A stretch of DNA of 64,000 nt, from positions 37,504 through 101,503 of IMG/VR virus record IMGVR_UViG_3300012012_001194. One strand, given 5' to 3'. Source of the DNA: a virus. The notes beneath the pieces are model-generated. The model was not told where the DNA came from. It searched no databases and worked only from the letters and a program-made list of their open reading frames with translations. The position numbers were made by a program, and so were the translations under genes. Shown one piece after another: positions 26,146 through 33,467 of the stretch (its first letter is position 1; every line of letters starts with the position of its first letter).

Positions 26146-26220
26146 TACAAAGATCCTCCACCCCGATGGTACCAATTCTTGGCTAATCAAGCCATAGTTG
26201 GATGTCGTTTGGAAGGAATT
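26146..26220. promoter_or_regulatory. Divergent intergenic region between virion block and nrdJ
   Basis: These 75 bases separate the only divergent gene pair in the window and should hold promoters for both directions. I see ribosome sites for both genes (GGAGGA for the left, GGAAGGA for nrdJ) but no clear -10/-35 pair and no copy of the CTTAAT-N13-GCGTCATAAT motif. Confidence 0.45.
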
Positions 26221-28524
26221 ATGTTTAAGTCTGGAATGTATCAACACATACGGAGGTCATCACCAATGGTATCGGTTGGATCTAAAAAAGGCGTTGAGAT
26301 TAAGAAAGTCAAGAAGCGTAATGGGAGCGTCGATCTATTTGATCCGCATAAGATAGCCTCGGCAGTAGAACGCTGCTTTAAAAACGGACTGCAAAGCACA
26401 GACGAGGAAGCTCAGGTCGCCGGCGTTAAAGTTTCCAAGGCAGTTGTCAACATTCTCAACAAAAAAACTGAAGAGGAAATAATAGAAGTCGAAGCCCTGC
26501 AACGACTTGTGATTCAGCAGCTATGGGCTCTTGGGTACTTTGAAGGGGCCGAACACTACACCCTATTTAAAGAAAAGAGGAAACAAGAAAGAAGTAATCA
26601 CCCTGTTGACCCTGAGCTACGCAAGTTAGTCGACGAAGACAATCAATACTTTCCATCTCCACTCCAGTATTACCAGTTTATTAGTAAGTTTGCTAAGTGG
26701 GACGAAGCCTTAGGGCGCCGTGAGACCTGGGGTGAGTGCGTGAACAGAGTGATGGCCTTCTTTGCTAAGCAAGACTTTGCAGAGAAGATCACAAAACAAG
26801 AGTTTAAAGAACTAAAGGACTACCTGCAGCGCATGGATGCCACGCCAGCTATGCGTGTAATCCAGATGGCTGGTAAGGCTTTAGATAGATGCCATGTAGG
26901 AGTGTACAACTGTAGCTACATGCCCATCACGGACATCAGGTCTTTCAGCGAGCTTCTTTATATCCTTATGCAGGGCACAGGAGCCGGCTTCTCCGTTGAG
27001 CGTCGTTATGTAGAGCAGCTCCCCGCTGTGAAAAGGCAGATAGGTAAATCACCAGCAAAGATGGGAATTATCGACACAACCGAGGGGTGGTGCGACGCTC
27101 TCTACGCTGGCCTCGACGCTTGGTTTAGCGGTAAAGACATCGAGTTTGACTTTAGTAAGATTAGACCCTCGGGAGCTAGGCTCAGCATTAAAGGTGGTAG
27201 AGCTAGCGGCCCTGACCCGCTTAGGACTTTGCTTCAGTTTGCTAGGACACTTATCCTATCAAGGCAAGGAAGGTCACTTAGCGACGTGGACTGCCATGAC
27301 CTCGCCTGCATGACTGGTAAAATAGTTCAGGTCGGTGGTGTTCGCAGAGCCAGTGAGATATCCCTTAGTGACCTCGACTCTAAGGAGATGCGGCTAGCTA
27401 AGAGCGGAAACTGGTGGGAAACCAACCTACAGAGAACCATGGCTAACAACTCTGCTGTGTACAACAGTAAGCCTACCTCTATTGAGTTCATAGAGGAGTG
27501 GTTGTCTTTGGCAGACAGCGGATCTGGAGAACGAGGCATCTTCAACAGGGACGGCGTCCTACGTAGTCTTCCTGAAAGAAGACAAGCTAGAGACTTCGGA
27601 ACAAATCCCTGCGCAGAGATTATTCTAAGACCTTATCAGTTCTGCAACCTGTCTATCGTTATAGCCAGAGAGGACGACACTGCTGAGACTCTTAAAAAGA
27701 AGGTGCGCATAGCTACTATCTTTGGAACTATGCAAGCCTGCCTGACGGACTTCAAGTACATTCGTCGAGAGTGGAAAGATAACTGCCAAGAGGAACGGCT
27801 ACTAGGGGTAGACATTACTGGACAGATGGACTGCCCACTTCTAAGGCCAGGAGCTGAAGGTAGAGAAGAGCTGCTACGCAAGCTCAGATCCATAGTAGCT
27901 AAGACCAACACAGAGTTCGCAGATCGCTTTGGAATTGGTAGAGCTGCTGCTGACACTTGTGTAAAGCCCTCTGGAGATAGTGCTGTACTATTTGGCTGCT
28001 CGTCAGGAATTCATGCACGTTTTTCTGACTATTACATTCGAAGGGTACGAGAGCGAGCCGACAGCCCTGTGGCTAATATGCTTAGAGATGCTGGTGTGCC
28101 TTGGATCACCGCACCTGAAGATCAATCACTAGTGTGCTTTGAGTTTCCATGCGCTTCTCCAGCAGGGGCAATCACAAAGGATCAGCAGACTGCACTAGAG
28201 CAGCTTGACAACTGGATGTGCTGGAAACGAAACTGGGCTGAGCACTCAGTATCGGCGACAGTGTACATGGAACCTCACGAATGGCTTGAGGCTGGTAACT
28301 GGGTCTACAACAACTTTGATGAGATCTCAGGTATTAGCTTCCTTCCTCGTAATAGCGGAACCTACACAGGCACCCCTTACGAAGAGATTGATGAGGTTGA
28401 GTATAATAAGAGATTAAGCTCGTTCCCTACTGTGGATTGGGCTAAGCTCTCTAGGTATGAGAAGACTGACCACACTGAGTCGTCTCAGACCTACGCCTGC
28501 ACCGGCGGTGCATGCGAACTCTAA
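26221..28524 (+). CDS. nrdJ: Adenosylcobalamin-dependent (class II) ribonucleotide reductase
   Basis: The 767-residue protein makes deoxyribonucleotides from ribonucleotides. ATG 26221 follows GGAAGGA; an earlier in-frame start lacks this. Residues 20-110 form an ATP-cone (VKKRNGSVDLFDPHKIASAV). The reductase core follows: VGVYNCSYMP (first redox Cys), GTGAGFSVERR, IDTTEGWCDAL, RRASEISLSD, NPCAEIILRP (thiyl-radical Cys), and a C-terminal CTGGAC pair with the C-x4-C spacing that re-reduces the site in Lactobacillus-type monomeric RTPR. There is no partner small subunit or activase nearby, as expected for class II. It is the only convincing plus-strand gene. It implies a host with available cobalamin. 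Confidence 0.93.
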   Translation: MFKSGMYQHIRRSSPMVSVGSKKGVEIKKVKKRNGSVDLFDPHKIASAVERCFKNGLQSTDEEAQVAGVKVSKAVVNILNKKTEEEIIEVEALQRLVIQQLWALGYFEGAEHYTLFKEKRKQERSNHPVDPELRKLVDEDNQYFPSPLQYYQFISKFAKWDEALGRRETWGECVNRVMAFFAKQDFAEKITKQEFKELKDYLQRMDATPAMRVIQMAGKALDRCHVGVYNCSYMPITDIRSFSELLYILMQGTGAGFSVERRYVEQLPAVKRQIGKSPAKMGIIDTTEGWCDALYAGLDAWFSGKDIEFDFSKIRPSGARLSIKGGRASGPDPLRTLLQFARTLILSRQGRSLSDVDCHDLACMTGKIVQVGGVRRASEISLSDLDSKEMRLAKSGNWWETNLQRTMANNSAVYNSKPTSIEFIEEWLSLADSGSGERGIFNRDGVLRSLPERRQARDFGTNPCAEIILRPYQFCNLSIVIAREDDTAETLKKKVRIATIFGTMQACLTDFKYIRREWKDNCQEERLLGVDITGQMDCPLLRPGAEGREELLRKLRSIVAKTNTEFADRFGIGRAAADTCVKPSGDSAVLFGCSSGIHARFSDYYIRRVRERADSPVANMLRDAGVPWITAPEDQSLVCFEFPCASPAGAITKDQQTALEQLDNWMCWKRNWAEHSVSATVYMEPHEWLEAGNWVYNNFDEISGISFLPRNSGTYTGTPYEEIDEVEYNKRLSSFPTVDWAKLSRYEKTDHTESSQTYACTGGACEL

Positions 28525-28543
28525 TGTCTGATAGCTAAAAAAA

Positions 28544-28581
28544 AGAACCTCCATGTCCCGAAGGACTGGAGGTTCTTTTTT
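28544..28581. terminator. Bidirectional terminator between nrdJ and a convergent small gene
   Basis: Ten-base arms (28544-28553 and 28567-28576) enclose an extra GTCC/GGAC pair with a UUCG loop on the minus strand. T-runs follow on both strands; the minus-strand run is followed by AGCTATCA, shared with other terminators here. Confidence 0.85.
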
Positions 28582-28840
28582 ATGCCCTAAACCAAAGTCC
28601 CCCGGTGAAGGGGACTTGGATTAAGGTCATATCCGCCGTACGGGCCACCCGTACGACGAAGAGGTCCTGGCACTCCCAAGACCTAATCCCAACCCACATC
28701 CGAAGATGCAGCTGTTGGGCCAGGTTGGCTTCGTCAAAACCAGCACACCAACTGGCGGTTGGTTTTGGGGGCTTGGATGATAAGTCAACGCCAGCCGCTA
28801 AACACAACGCCACCAAGAATAACCCAGCGAACTTAACCAT
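28580..28840 (-). CDS. Small exported protein, unknown
   Basis: This is an 86-residue protein with ATG at 28840 behind AAAGGA. Residues 1-18 (MVKFAGLFLVALCLAAGVD) form a typical signal peptide with a cleavage site near AAG. The mature part has three Cys/Trp-rich stretches and no known motif. It has its own promoter copy (28929-28957), a structured leader and a terminator, so it is a monocistronic accessory gene. Superinfection exclusion or envelope modification would suit an exported small phage protein; this is not shown by the sequence. Confidence 0.6.
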   Translation of the reverse strand: MVKFAGLFLVALCLAAGVDLSSKPPKPTASWCAGFDEANLAQQLHLRMWVGIRSWECQDLFVVRVARTADMTLIQVPFTGGLWFRA

Positions 28841-28847
28841 AGTATGT

Positions 28848-28928
28848 TTCCTTTATGAAAGAGGGCTACCAACCCGTGAAGTAATAAGAACCACCCAATG
28901 GGGTGATTGGTAACTTATCCTTCATATA
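28848..28928 (-). promoter_or_regulatory. Structured 5' leader of the small exported gene
   Basis: The leader has a hairpin of ACCAATCACCC with GGGTGGT, then GGGTTGGTAGCCCTCTTTCATAAAGG next to the start. A nearly identical CCCTCTTTNATAAAGGAAA ends the leader of the 29137-29613 gene. CTTT can pair with AAAG over the ribosome site, so translation may be controlled by structure. Confidence 0.5.
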
Positions 28929-28957
28929 GTTATGACGCATTTAAAGGCTGAATTAAG
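28929..28957 (-). promoter_or_regulatory. Phage promoter motif CTTAAT-N13-GCGTCATAAC
   Basis: Minus-strand motif with 17 bases between CTTAAT and CATAAC, the spacing of a sigma70-type -35/-10 pair, and a conserved GCGT before the -10. It drives the small exported gene at 28580. Confidence 0.7.
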
Positions 28958-28967
28958 TCTTATGCTA

Positions 28968-29022
28968 GCCAGCCTATAATATGGAACGCTATCAAGCGCA
29001 TATCTCTGCCAGCCTATAATAT
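28968..29022. repeat. Two direct repeats GCCAGCCTATAATAT, 40 bp apart
   Basis: Copies at 28968-28982 and 29008-29022 lie upstream of the 28929 promoter. Each contains TATAAT on the plus strand. They may be activator or repressor sites, or tandem plus-strand -10 elements with no obvious gene to serve. Confidence 0.7.
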
Positions 29023-29033
29023 AAGCTGTTATT

Positions 29034-29069
29034 TACTTTTCCCCCTACTTTTCCGCCTACTTTTCCGCC
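29034..29069. repeat. Three 12-bp tandem repeats TACTTTTCCSCC
   Basis: The units are contiguous and lie between a terminator and the promoter-proximal repeats in a noncoding gap of about 296 bases. A similar iterated element (11-bp) precedes the promoter at 60035. Confidence 0.75.
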
Positions 29070-29081
29070 TAGGTAATAGCT

Positions 29082-29119
29082 AAAAAAAAACACCTCCATG
29101 TTCCGAAGAACTGGAGGTG
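29082..29119 (-). terminator. Terminator of the 29137-29613 gene
   Basis: Stem 29112-29119 with 29091-29098, extended by GTTC/GAAC around a UUCG loop on the minus strand, then nine T and AGCTATTA. Confidence 0.85.
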
Positions 29120-29136
29120 TTTTGTTTTAAGCCCTT

Positions 29137-29613
29137 CTATTCATAGAAGGTCTTATTTACCATCCTGCGAGTCATCACAGGCGTAAGAGCCCGCTCCAGC
29201 TTGCTCTGTAACCCGGGGGACACCTGGGCAAATCCAACCCACTCTTCGTGGGTTTCGTCTTTCATCACTTCGTTCAACTTCTCTTTCGAGAAGCTGCCAA
29301 AGTGATGATTTATCATCACGTCAAAGCTGACGTGACAAGCTTCTCCTACCGTCCCCTTGGACGGGAACTTTCCACATTTGTCGTGGAAAGCCTTTCGGAA
29401 CTCTGGAGCAAAGCCCTTCTCAAAGGACTCATACGCTCTTGGGTACCTCAACCTCATGTTGAGGTTCGGGAACTCCACCACCGCAGCAGGCGCAGGCTGC
29501 GCCTCCGTCTCAGGGATGCCGTAAAAGGCACCCAGTACAAGCGCGATTGAAAAAGCGATGGCGCACGCCACCACTTTAAACAACCAATCCAACACCAAAG
29601 TTAAATCTTGCAC
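29137..29613 (-). CDS. Inner-membrane-anchored periplasmic-type protein, unknown
   Basis: The 158-residue protein starts at GTG 29613, eight bases after AAAGGA. Residues 10-30 (WLFKVVACAIAFSIALVLGAF) form one membrane segment, then a Pro/Ala linker and a soluble helical domain of about 110 residues with a Cys pair (DKCGKF, EACHVSF). The topology is probably N-in with the domain outside the inner membrane. It is a monocistronic accessory gene with its own promoter, leader and terminator. A lysis, exclusion or envelope role fits, but no family is recognised. Confidence 0.6.
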   Translation of the reverse strand: MQDLTLVLDWLFKVVACAIAFSIALVLGAFYGIPETEAQPAPAAVVEFPNLNMRLRYPRAYESFEKGFAPEFRKAFHDKCGKFPSKGTVGEACHVSFDVMINHHFGSFSKEKLNEVMKDETHEEWVGFAQVSPGLQSKLERALTPVMTRRMVNKTFYE

Positions 29614-29705
29614 GGTATTTTTCCTTTATAAAAGAGGGCATACCAGCCCATGTTGCAATAAGAGGCACCCAAAAGGGGTGCCTGACGCTTATTACGCTAC
29701 AAACT
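29614..29705 (-). promoter_or_regulatory. Structured 5' leader of the membrane-anchored gene
   Basis: A clear hairpin GGCACCC-CTTTT-GGGTGCC is followed by CTTATTGCAAC and CCCTCTTTTATAAAGGAAA before the GTG. The layout and last 20 bases match the leader at 28848-28928, so the two genes share a translation control element or a common ancestor. Confidence 0.55.
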
Positions 29706-29734
29706 ATTATGACGCGCTTAGGGGCTTAATTAAG
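29706..29734 (-). promoter_or_regulatory. Phage promoter motif CTTAAT-N13-GCGTCATAAT
   Basis: The -35-like CTTAAT overlaps the TAA stop of the upstream HNH-type gene (29730). It drives the 29137-29613 gene. Confidence 0.75.
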
Positions 29735-30503
29735 CGTCTGGATCTCGGTTAAGATAGGTGTCGCAGATGAAGCCTATGGAGTAGCCCTTACGCAGCTTGG
29801 TGTCTACGGTGGTGCGGCTAATCTTAAGATACTTAGCCCACCCTGTGGCTGTCATTTCTAACCCGTTATATAGGTAGGTCTTATGCTTACGCACCAACCT
29901 AGATAGCGGATTGGCTACAATCTCATCCCCGCTATAGCCTTGGTTGTACAGCTTAAGACAACGGTCTAAGTTGAGCTTAAGCTTGCGCACAAGTGAACTG
30001 AGTGCTATTTTCTTACCTTTATAAGTAACCTTGCGAGAGACATAGGACCTCTCTTGCTTTACAGCGTCTTCAATTGAGAAACCACGGCCCAGCCTAGTGG
30101 AGGCGGTGTCGTAGTTACAATTGAGATCTTTGCATAATACAGATAGCGGTAGCTTCTGACCTAGATACTCAACAACTCTGTTAGTGCTCTTATTAAGGGC
30201 CTGCATTGAGTTCTTTATCCAAGCCATGTTGCCGGTTACATAGCTCATATTATTGTCTATACGCTCTATGCTGTACTCTTCTTTGGGGGATGGGCACACT
30301 CCGACCTCATTAATGAAGTTAAGAAAGCTATACTTGTAGATATCATCTACCGTAATGCCTTTAGCGCCATAGTTAGCGAACCGATGATGATTAGGGTTAT
30401 TGCACTTAGATATGGTTCGTTGCCACGTCTTGTACTCTTTCCAGTACGGACCGCCACGAGTGCTAGAACCACGAACATCTTTAGCCGTGAGCTTTCCTTT
30501 CAT
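29730..30503 (-). CDS. HNH-type phage protein with repeated helix-turn-helix motifs
   Basis: The 257-residue protein starts at ATG 30503 behind AGGA. Residues 18-90 match a widespread phage HNH-like domain: YKTWQRTISKCNNPNHHRFANYG, then GITVDD, then SIERIDNNMSYVTGNMAWI and a final MQALNKS. Three repeats follow (about 112-140, 155-200, 215-250) of NUMOD-like helix-turn-helix form with GFSIEDAV, GYSGDEIV and GYSIGFIC. This is the architecture of a free-standing homing endonuclease or site-specific DNA-binding protein. It begins only 20 bases after the terminator at 30523, so read-through or an unseen promoter must supply its mRNA. Its insertion among accessory genes fits mobility. Confidence 0.65.
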   Translation of the reverse strand: MKGKLTAKDVRGSSTRGGPYWKEYKTWQRTISKCNNPNHHRFANYGAKGITVDDIYKYSFLNFINEVGVCPSPKEEYSIERIDNNMSYVTGNMAWIKNSMQALNKSTNRVVEYLGQKLPLSVLCKDLNCNYDTASTRLGRGFSIEDAVKQERSYVSRKVTYKGKKIALSSLVRKLKLNLDRCLKLYNQGYSGDEIVANPLSRLVRKHKTYLYNGLEMTATGWAKYLKISRTTVDTKLRKGYSIGFICDTYLNRDPDA

Positions 30504-30522
30504 AAAGCATCCTCATGATAGC

Positions 30523-30554
30523 TAAAAAAAAGCCGAGGCATCCTTGCCTCGGCT
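30523..30554 (-). terminator. Terminator of the small lipoprotein gene
   Basis: Ten-base stem AGCCGAGGCA (30531-30540) with TGCCTCGGCT (30545-30554), then eight T and AGCTATCA on the minus strand. Confidence 0.9.
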
Positions 30555-30559
30555 TTAGT

Positions 30560-30739
30560 CTACCACGATTTCCGCATCGTGATAGACACATCTATCTTAT
30601 CTACGAGTTTATCATCCCAAGGGCTGACGCAGGTCCTACTCGTGGACTCCACCGAGTAGCTAACCCTTTCGGCACTTCTGCAGCCTGTGCAGAAATACAT
30701 AAGGGCCGACAACGCCACCAAAACAGATATTCTCATCAT
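30560..30739 (-). CDS. Small lipoprotein (59 residues)
   Basis: ATG at 30739 has AAGGAG six bases upstream, and the stop is TAG at 30560. The start MMRISVLVALSALMYFCTGC is a signal peptide ending in a lipobox-like C-T-G-C, with Cys20 as the likely lipidated residue; the -3 position is Cys rather than Leu, so the lipobox is not perfect. The mature part is about 40 residues and polar with one further Cys. It has its own promoter (30787) and terminator (30523). Candidates include an outer-membrane spanin subunit or a receptor-blocking lipoprotein of the T5 Llp type. Its size and signals are clear; the role is not. Confidence 0.65.
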   Translation of the reverse strand: MMRISVLVALSALMYFCTGCRSAERVSYSVESTSRTCVSPWDDKLVDKIDVSITMRKSW

Positions 30740-30786
30740 CTTACACTCCTTTGCTAGATGCTTAAAAACCCTACATGGGCCATCTG

Positions 30787-30815
30787 ATTATGACGCAAAG
30801 AAGCCTCAGATTAAG
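30787..30815 (-). promoter_or_regulatory. Phage promoter motif CTTAAT-N13-GCGTCATAAT
   Basis: Starts three bases past the TAG stop of the oxygenase gene and drives the small lipoprotein gene. Spacer and GCGT box match the other four copies. Confidence 0.75.
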
Positions 30816-30817
30816 GG

Positions 30818-31384
30818 CTATCTGAAAGGAGGACCTTCATACCATGTTACTAGGCTATGTCGTTTACCACGGGTTAATGGGGTTACTTGATGGCGAATAT
30901 ATGAGGGGAATACAATAGTCGTGCCCCTGCCCTTTAGTATCTCAGGGTTAGGTCCTCCACTGCTTCCTTTTATATCAAACTGAAGGTCGCCCCCTTCGTA
31001 ATCTGCTGGGTTAGAGAGCTGCATAACAAATGAAAGCTTACGCTGAGTGTTTTGATTAGCCGCAGGAACCCAGTTAAGGTCCTCATGCCAACCGTAGTGC
31101 CCGCCAGTGTCTCCGTCATACTCAGTAAACTGTACCTCGTGGAAAAGGTTAATATCAAACCCAAATGCTGTATTAGCACGGCGAATAACATATTCCATAT
31201 CTGAGAACAGCCAGTTCCAAGAAGTGTCGCCTCGGTGTATCCAACGAACTTTAGAATCCCGAAGATTAGGCACCTTACCGTACGTAGTTCCTGCCATCGC
31301 AGGTATGGTAATTGCCTGATCGATGACCGCTTGACATCGCTCTGCTGACATGTAACCGTCCCACATCTGCCACAGGGATCGCAT
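30818..31384 (-). CDS. 2-oxoglutarate/Fe(II)-dependent dioxygenase, prolyl-4-hydroxylase-like
   Basis: The 188-residue protein starts at ATG 31384 behind AAGGAG. The iron-binding facial triad is visible: H-x-D in HYGWHEDLNW (about residue 98) and the distal His in YIRHQVTPL (about 163), followed by the 2-oxoglutarate-binding Arg in RGKRHSLVTW. LSFVMQLSNPADYEGGDLQF between them is the usual core of PKHD-type hydroxylases such as PiuC. These are common in large marine and freshwater phages; the substrate (protein, nucleic acid or sugar) is unknown. A possible promoter (TTGACT-N17-TTAGAT) lies upstream on the minus strand near 31400-31430. Confidence 0.88.
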   Translation of the reverse strand: MRSLWQMWDGYMSAERCQAVIDQAITIPAMAGTTYGKVPNLRDSKVRWIHRGDTSWNWLFSDMEYVIRRANTAFGFDINLFHEVQFTEYDGDTGGHYGWHEDLNWVPAANQNTQRKLSFVMQLSNPADYEGGDLQFDIKGSSGGPNPEILKGRGTTIVFPSYIRHQVTPLTRGKRHSLVTWYEGPPFR

Positions 31385-31672
31385 AGTAGCTCCTTTAAGA
31401 AATAGACAGGGTGAATCTAAACTAAGTAAATAGTGTCAGTCAATAACAAGAGCCGAGTTAGGCAAGGAATACCTTCTCGGCTCTGTCGGGACTTTAAGGA
31501 ATCCCTTTACCGTGGTTGTGTCCAATGAGTAAAGACGCGCACTCACGGCTTACGCCCCCATGCGGCAAGAAGAATCAGCCAACACCGGCCACTCGGGCTA
31601 GGGGGAGCCCCCAAAGAGATAATCGTATGATATCTAGGCTCTTAAGAATAGCAAGCAAGTATGCTATTAATC
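31385..31672 (-). other. Structured noncoding gap between cupin and oxygenase genes
   Basis: This 288-base gap has no convincing gene. It contains a 9-bp stem AGAGCCGAG/CTCGGCTCT (31449-31457 with 31476-31484) with an inner AAGG/CCTT pair, a GGGA/TCCC pair just after, and a GGGG-GAG-CCCC hairpin near 31600. The stems lack T-runs, so they may be leader structures, weak terminators or a small RNA. Confidence 0.4.
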
Positions 31673-32128
31673 TTAAAGTTTCTTCCACCACTCTGCTACG
31701 TTTATGTTTGGATGATCTTGCAACTCAGTAGAGATGCGATAACTATCCTCGTCAAGATGATGCGTAGAGGTCTCAAAGATAACCGAGTCCTCTAACGCAA
31801 AGAACTGATGAGCGTACCCAGGAAGAATGTGCCAGGCTTGCCCTGGGTGTAGCACCCTAGACAATACTGGCACCTCAGCCGGTACATCATTAGTCGCTAG
31901 CGTAGTAGCCTCAGATTGATCTGCATAAAGCATCAACACTTGGCCAGAAACCACAGTGAGGGTTTCTTCTTTAAGCTTGTGGTAATGAAAGCTGCAGTAC
32001 TTAGAGGCACTAACCCTAAGAACCTTTCCGCAGTAGCTCTCGTTGTTTATAACCCAGATCTCGCTTCCCCAGCTTTTGGGGACATAAGTCATGTGTTCAA
32101 CTGGACCACTGCGTCTAGCATCTTTCAT
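31673..32128 (-). CDS. Cupin-fold sugar isomerase-like protein
   Basis: The 151-residue protein is read from ATG 32128, overlapping the phoH stop (ATGA). WGSEIWVINNESYCGKVLRV at residues 20-39 and FHYHKLKEETLTVVSG at about 47-62 form cupin motif 1 with the metal-binding His-x-His and Glu; HPGQAWHILPGYAHQFFAL near 92-110 is motif 2 with its His. The pattern resembles mannose-6-phosphate isomerase type II and D-lyxose isomerase-like cupins. With glycan clusters elsewhere in the window it may act on an activated sugar, although it sits with phoH here. Confidence 0.7.
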   Translation of the reverse strand: MKDARRSGPVEHMTYVPKSWGSEIWVINNESYCGKVLRVSASKYCSFHYHKLKEETLTVVSGQVLMLYADQSEATTLATNDVPAEVPVLSRVLHPGQAWHILPGYAHQFFALEDSVIFETSTHHLDEDSYRISTELQDHPNINVAEWWKKL

Positions 32129-32775
32129 CGTCTTGCCTCTGCTTTCCTAATAGCCGTCATAATGAATTGAAGAGAAGGATGACGAACAATCATACTCTCA
32201 TCAAAGCCTACATACCCTACGCAGTCAAGATTCTCAAGAGCATAAGCGAACTCAGAAAAGCAATTCCTTATTCTAAGGTCGCTCTGCTCGGGGTCTCCGC
32301 ATACGATGAGCTTGCCGTTTTTACCAAGCCTAGAAGTGAATAGCTTGAGCTGCTCCCAAGTACAATTCTGAGCCTCGTCAAGAATGGCAACGCAGTCATC
32401 AAAGGTCCTTCCACGCATCACTGCCAAAGGGATGATCTCCATAGACTTCATAACTTCTTTAGGATTGACTGTGGTAATTCGACGTAAGACGTCCTCAATG
32501 GGGGCTACCCACGGAGCCAGCTTGTCGTTTATGTCACCGGGTAAGAATCCCATCTTCTCACCACACTCAACCATAGGTCTTGAAAGGATCATACGGCGGA
32601 CCTTACCGCCTAGAAAAGAAGTGAGGGCCATCTTCACCGCCTGATGTGTCTTGCCTGTTCCTGCTGGCCCGGTTAGGAACAGAATATCTTTCTTTGGAAA
32701 AAGCTTCTCTGCTAGTTTTTGTGCCTCGTTGATGGGTAAAAGTACGGGGTTCAAATCCTTAGGCATCTTAGCCAT
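32125..32775 (-). CDS. phoH: PhoH-like ATPase
   Basis: The 216-residue protein starts at ATG 32773-32775 behind GGAG. LTGPAGTGKTHQAVKMAL at about residue 34 is Walker A, and CVAILDEAQNCTWEQLKLF near 127 is Walker B with the DEAQ form typical of PhoH. SRPMVECGEKMGFLPGD and LIVCGDPEQSDL are also family hallmarks. PhoH-like proteins are abundant in large phages; the bacterial homologue is an RNA-related ATPase of phosphate starvation, and the phage role is unsettled. It is translationally coupled to the cupin gene that follows. The length is normal for the core domain alone. Confidence 0.92.
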   Translation of the reverse strand: MAKMPKDLNPVLLPINEAQKLAEKLFPKKDILFLTGPAGTGKTHQAVKMALTSFLGGKVRRMILSRPMVECGEKMGFLPGDINDKLAPWVAPIEDVLRRITTVNPKEVMKSMEIIPLAVMRGRTFDDCVAILDEAQNCTWEQLKLFTSRLGKNGKLIVCGDPEQSDLRIRNCFSEFAYALENLDCVGYVGFDESMIVRHPSLQFIMTAIRKAEARR

Positions 32776-32829
32776 TGTTACTCCGACCGGGTATTAACCC
32801 GGCTATGGGTTACACCGAACTACCAACAT

Positions 32830-32843
32830 TGGAGACGTCTCCA
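32830..32843. promoter_or_regulatory. Dispersed palindrome TGGAGACGTCTCCA, copy 5
   Basis: Intergenic, directly after the TAG stop of the 32844 gene, between it and phoH. Confidence 0.75.
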
Positions 32844-33455
32844 CTATCTTCGCCCCTTGGGTTTTCGCCCCTTGGGTTTAGGTGGTTTCTTCTTTTTAGC
32901 AGCTTTGGCACCTGCCGGCGTAGCCGCCTTCTTAGCCGCCGCCTTAAACGCGTCTATCTCCATCTGAGAGACTCTCTTAGCACCTCCAATATTTTGCCCA
33001 CGAGCTTTTGCTATCTGTTCAGCTATGCTTTTGTTTTCTGCATCATTTTTTTGTTTTTGTACATTAGCGGAGCCTTGCTTAATAAGCTTGTTATTTTCGT
33101 TGGTTAGTTGGTCTCTATAGGCCTTGATTTCCTTAAGTGTTTTATCTTTATTTTTACCTTTTGTATCCCTAAGCGAGCTCAGCGTTTGGCCTGCCACATC
33201 TCTACTGTCTTGAACTTTGTTGTACTGATCCTCTAGTTTGTTTAGGATCTTCAATTCTTTAGAATTCCGATTAATTTGACTTGAGTTAGGAAAATCGCCT
33301 GGGACAGTATCACGCCTGTAATCGTCAAACAGACCTCTTTTATCTGCGCGCTCTGAGCTGCTTATGCCGATCGCTGCTTTAGTTACAACCGAGGCCACTG
33401 TTCCATTAAAACCGGAGTAAGAGTTGAACCCTTCAACAAATAAATCTTGTCCCAT
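32844..33455 (-). CDS. Helical protein with basic KPKGRR C-terminal tail
   Basis: The 203-residue protein starts at ATG 33455 behind AAGGAGG. Residues 1-35 are mixed (MGQDLFVEGFNSYSGFNG), followed by a long Lys/Asn/Gln-rich coiled-coil-like region (residues 65-145), and a Lys/Ala/Pro-rich tail ending KPKGRKPKGRR. The tail is shared with three nearby genes (33468, 34252, 35974), so it probably is a functional tag. No known domain is recognised. A palindrome copy follows its stop. Confidence 0.55.
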   Translation of the reverse strand: MGQDLFVEGFNSYSGFNGTVASVVTKAAIGISSSERADKRGLFDDYRRDTVPGDFPNSSQINRNSKELKILNKLEDQYNKVQDSRDVAGQTLSSLRDTKGKNKDKTLKEIKAYRDQLTNENNKLIKQGSANVQKQKNDAENKSIAEQIAKARGQNIGGAKRVSQMEIDAFKAAAKKAATPAGAKAAKKKKPPKPKGRKPKGRR

Positions 33456-33467
33456 GATAAAACCTCC

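Noticed and set aside
18226-28524. Inteins in the RNA polymerase fusion or NrdJ
   Set aside because: The conserved motifs run in normal order and spacing; no Cys/Ser start with HN-Cys end blocks was seen.
30515-30757. Plus-strand 80-residue frame
   Set aside because: It overlaps a minus-strand lipoprotein gene with signal peptide, ribosome site, promoter and terminator.
31560-31625. tRNA-like stretch with GGGGGAGCCCCC
   Set aside because: No T-arm consensus (GGTTCRANNCC) and no cloverleaf could be drawn. I found no tRNA gene in the window by eye.
31516-31731. Plus-strand open frame starting near 31516 (71 residues)
   Set aside because: Pro/Arg-rich without a clear domain; overlaps the end of the cupin gene; the bases fit a hairpin-rich spacer better than a gene.
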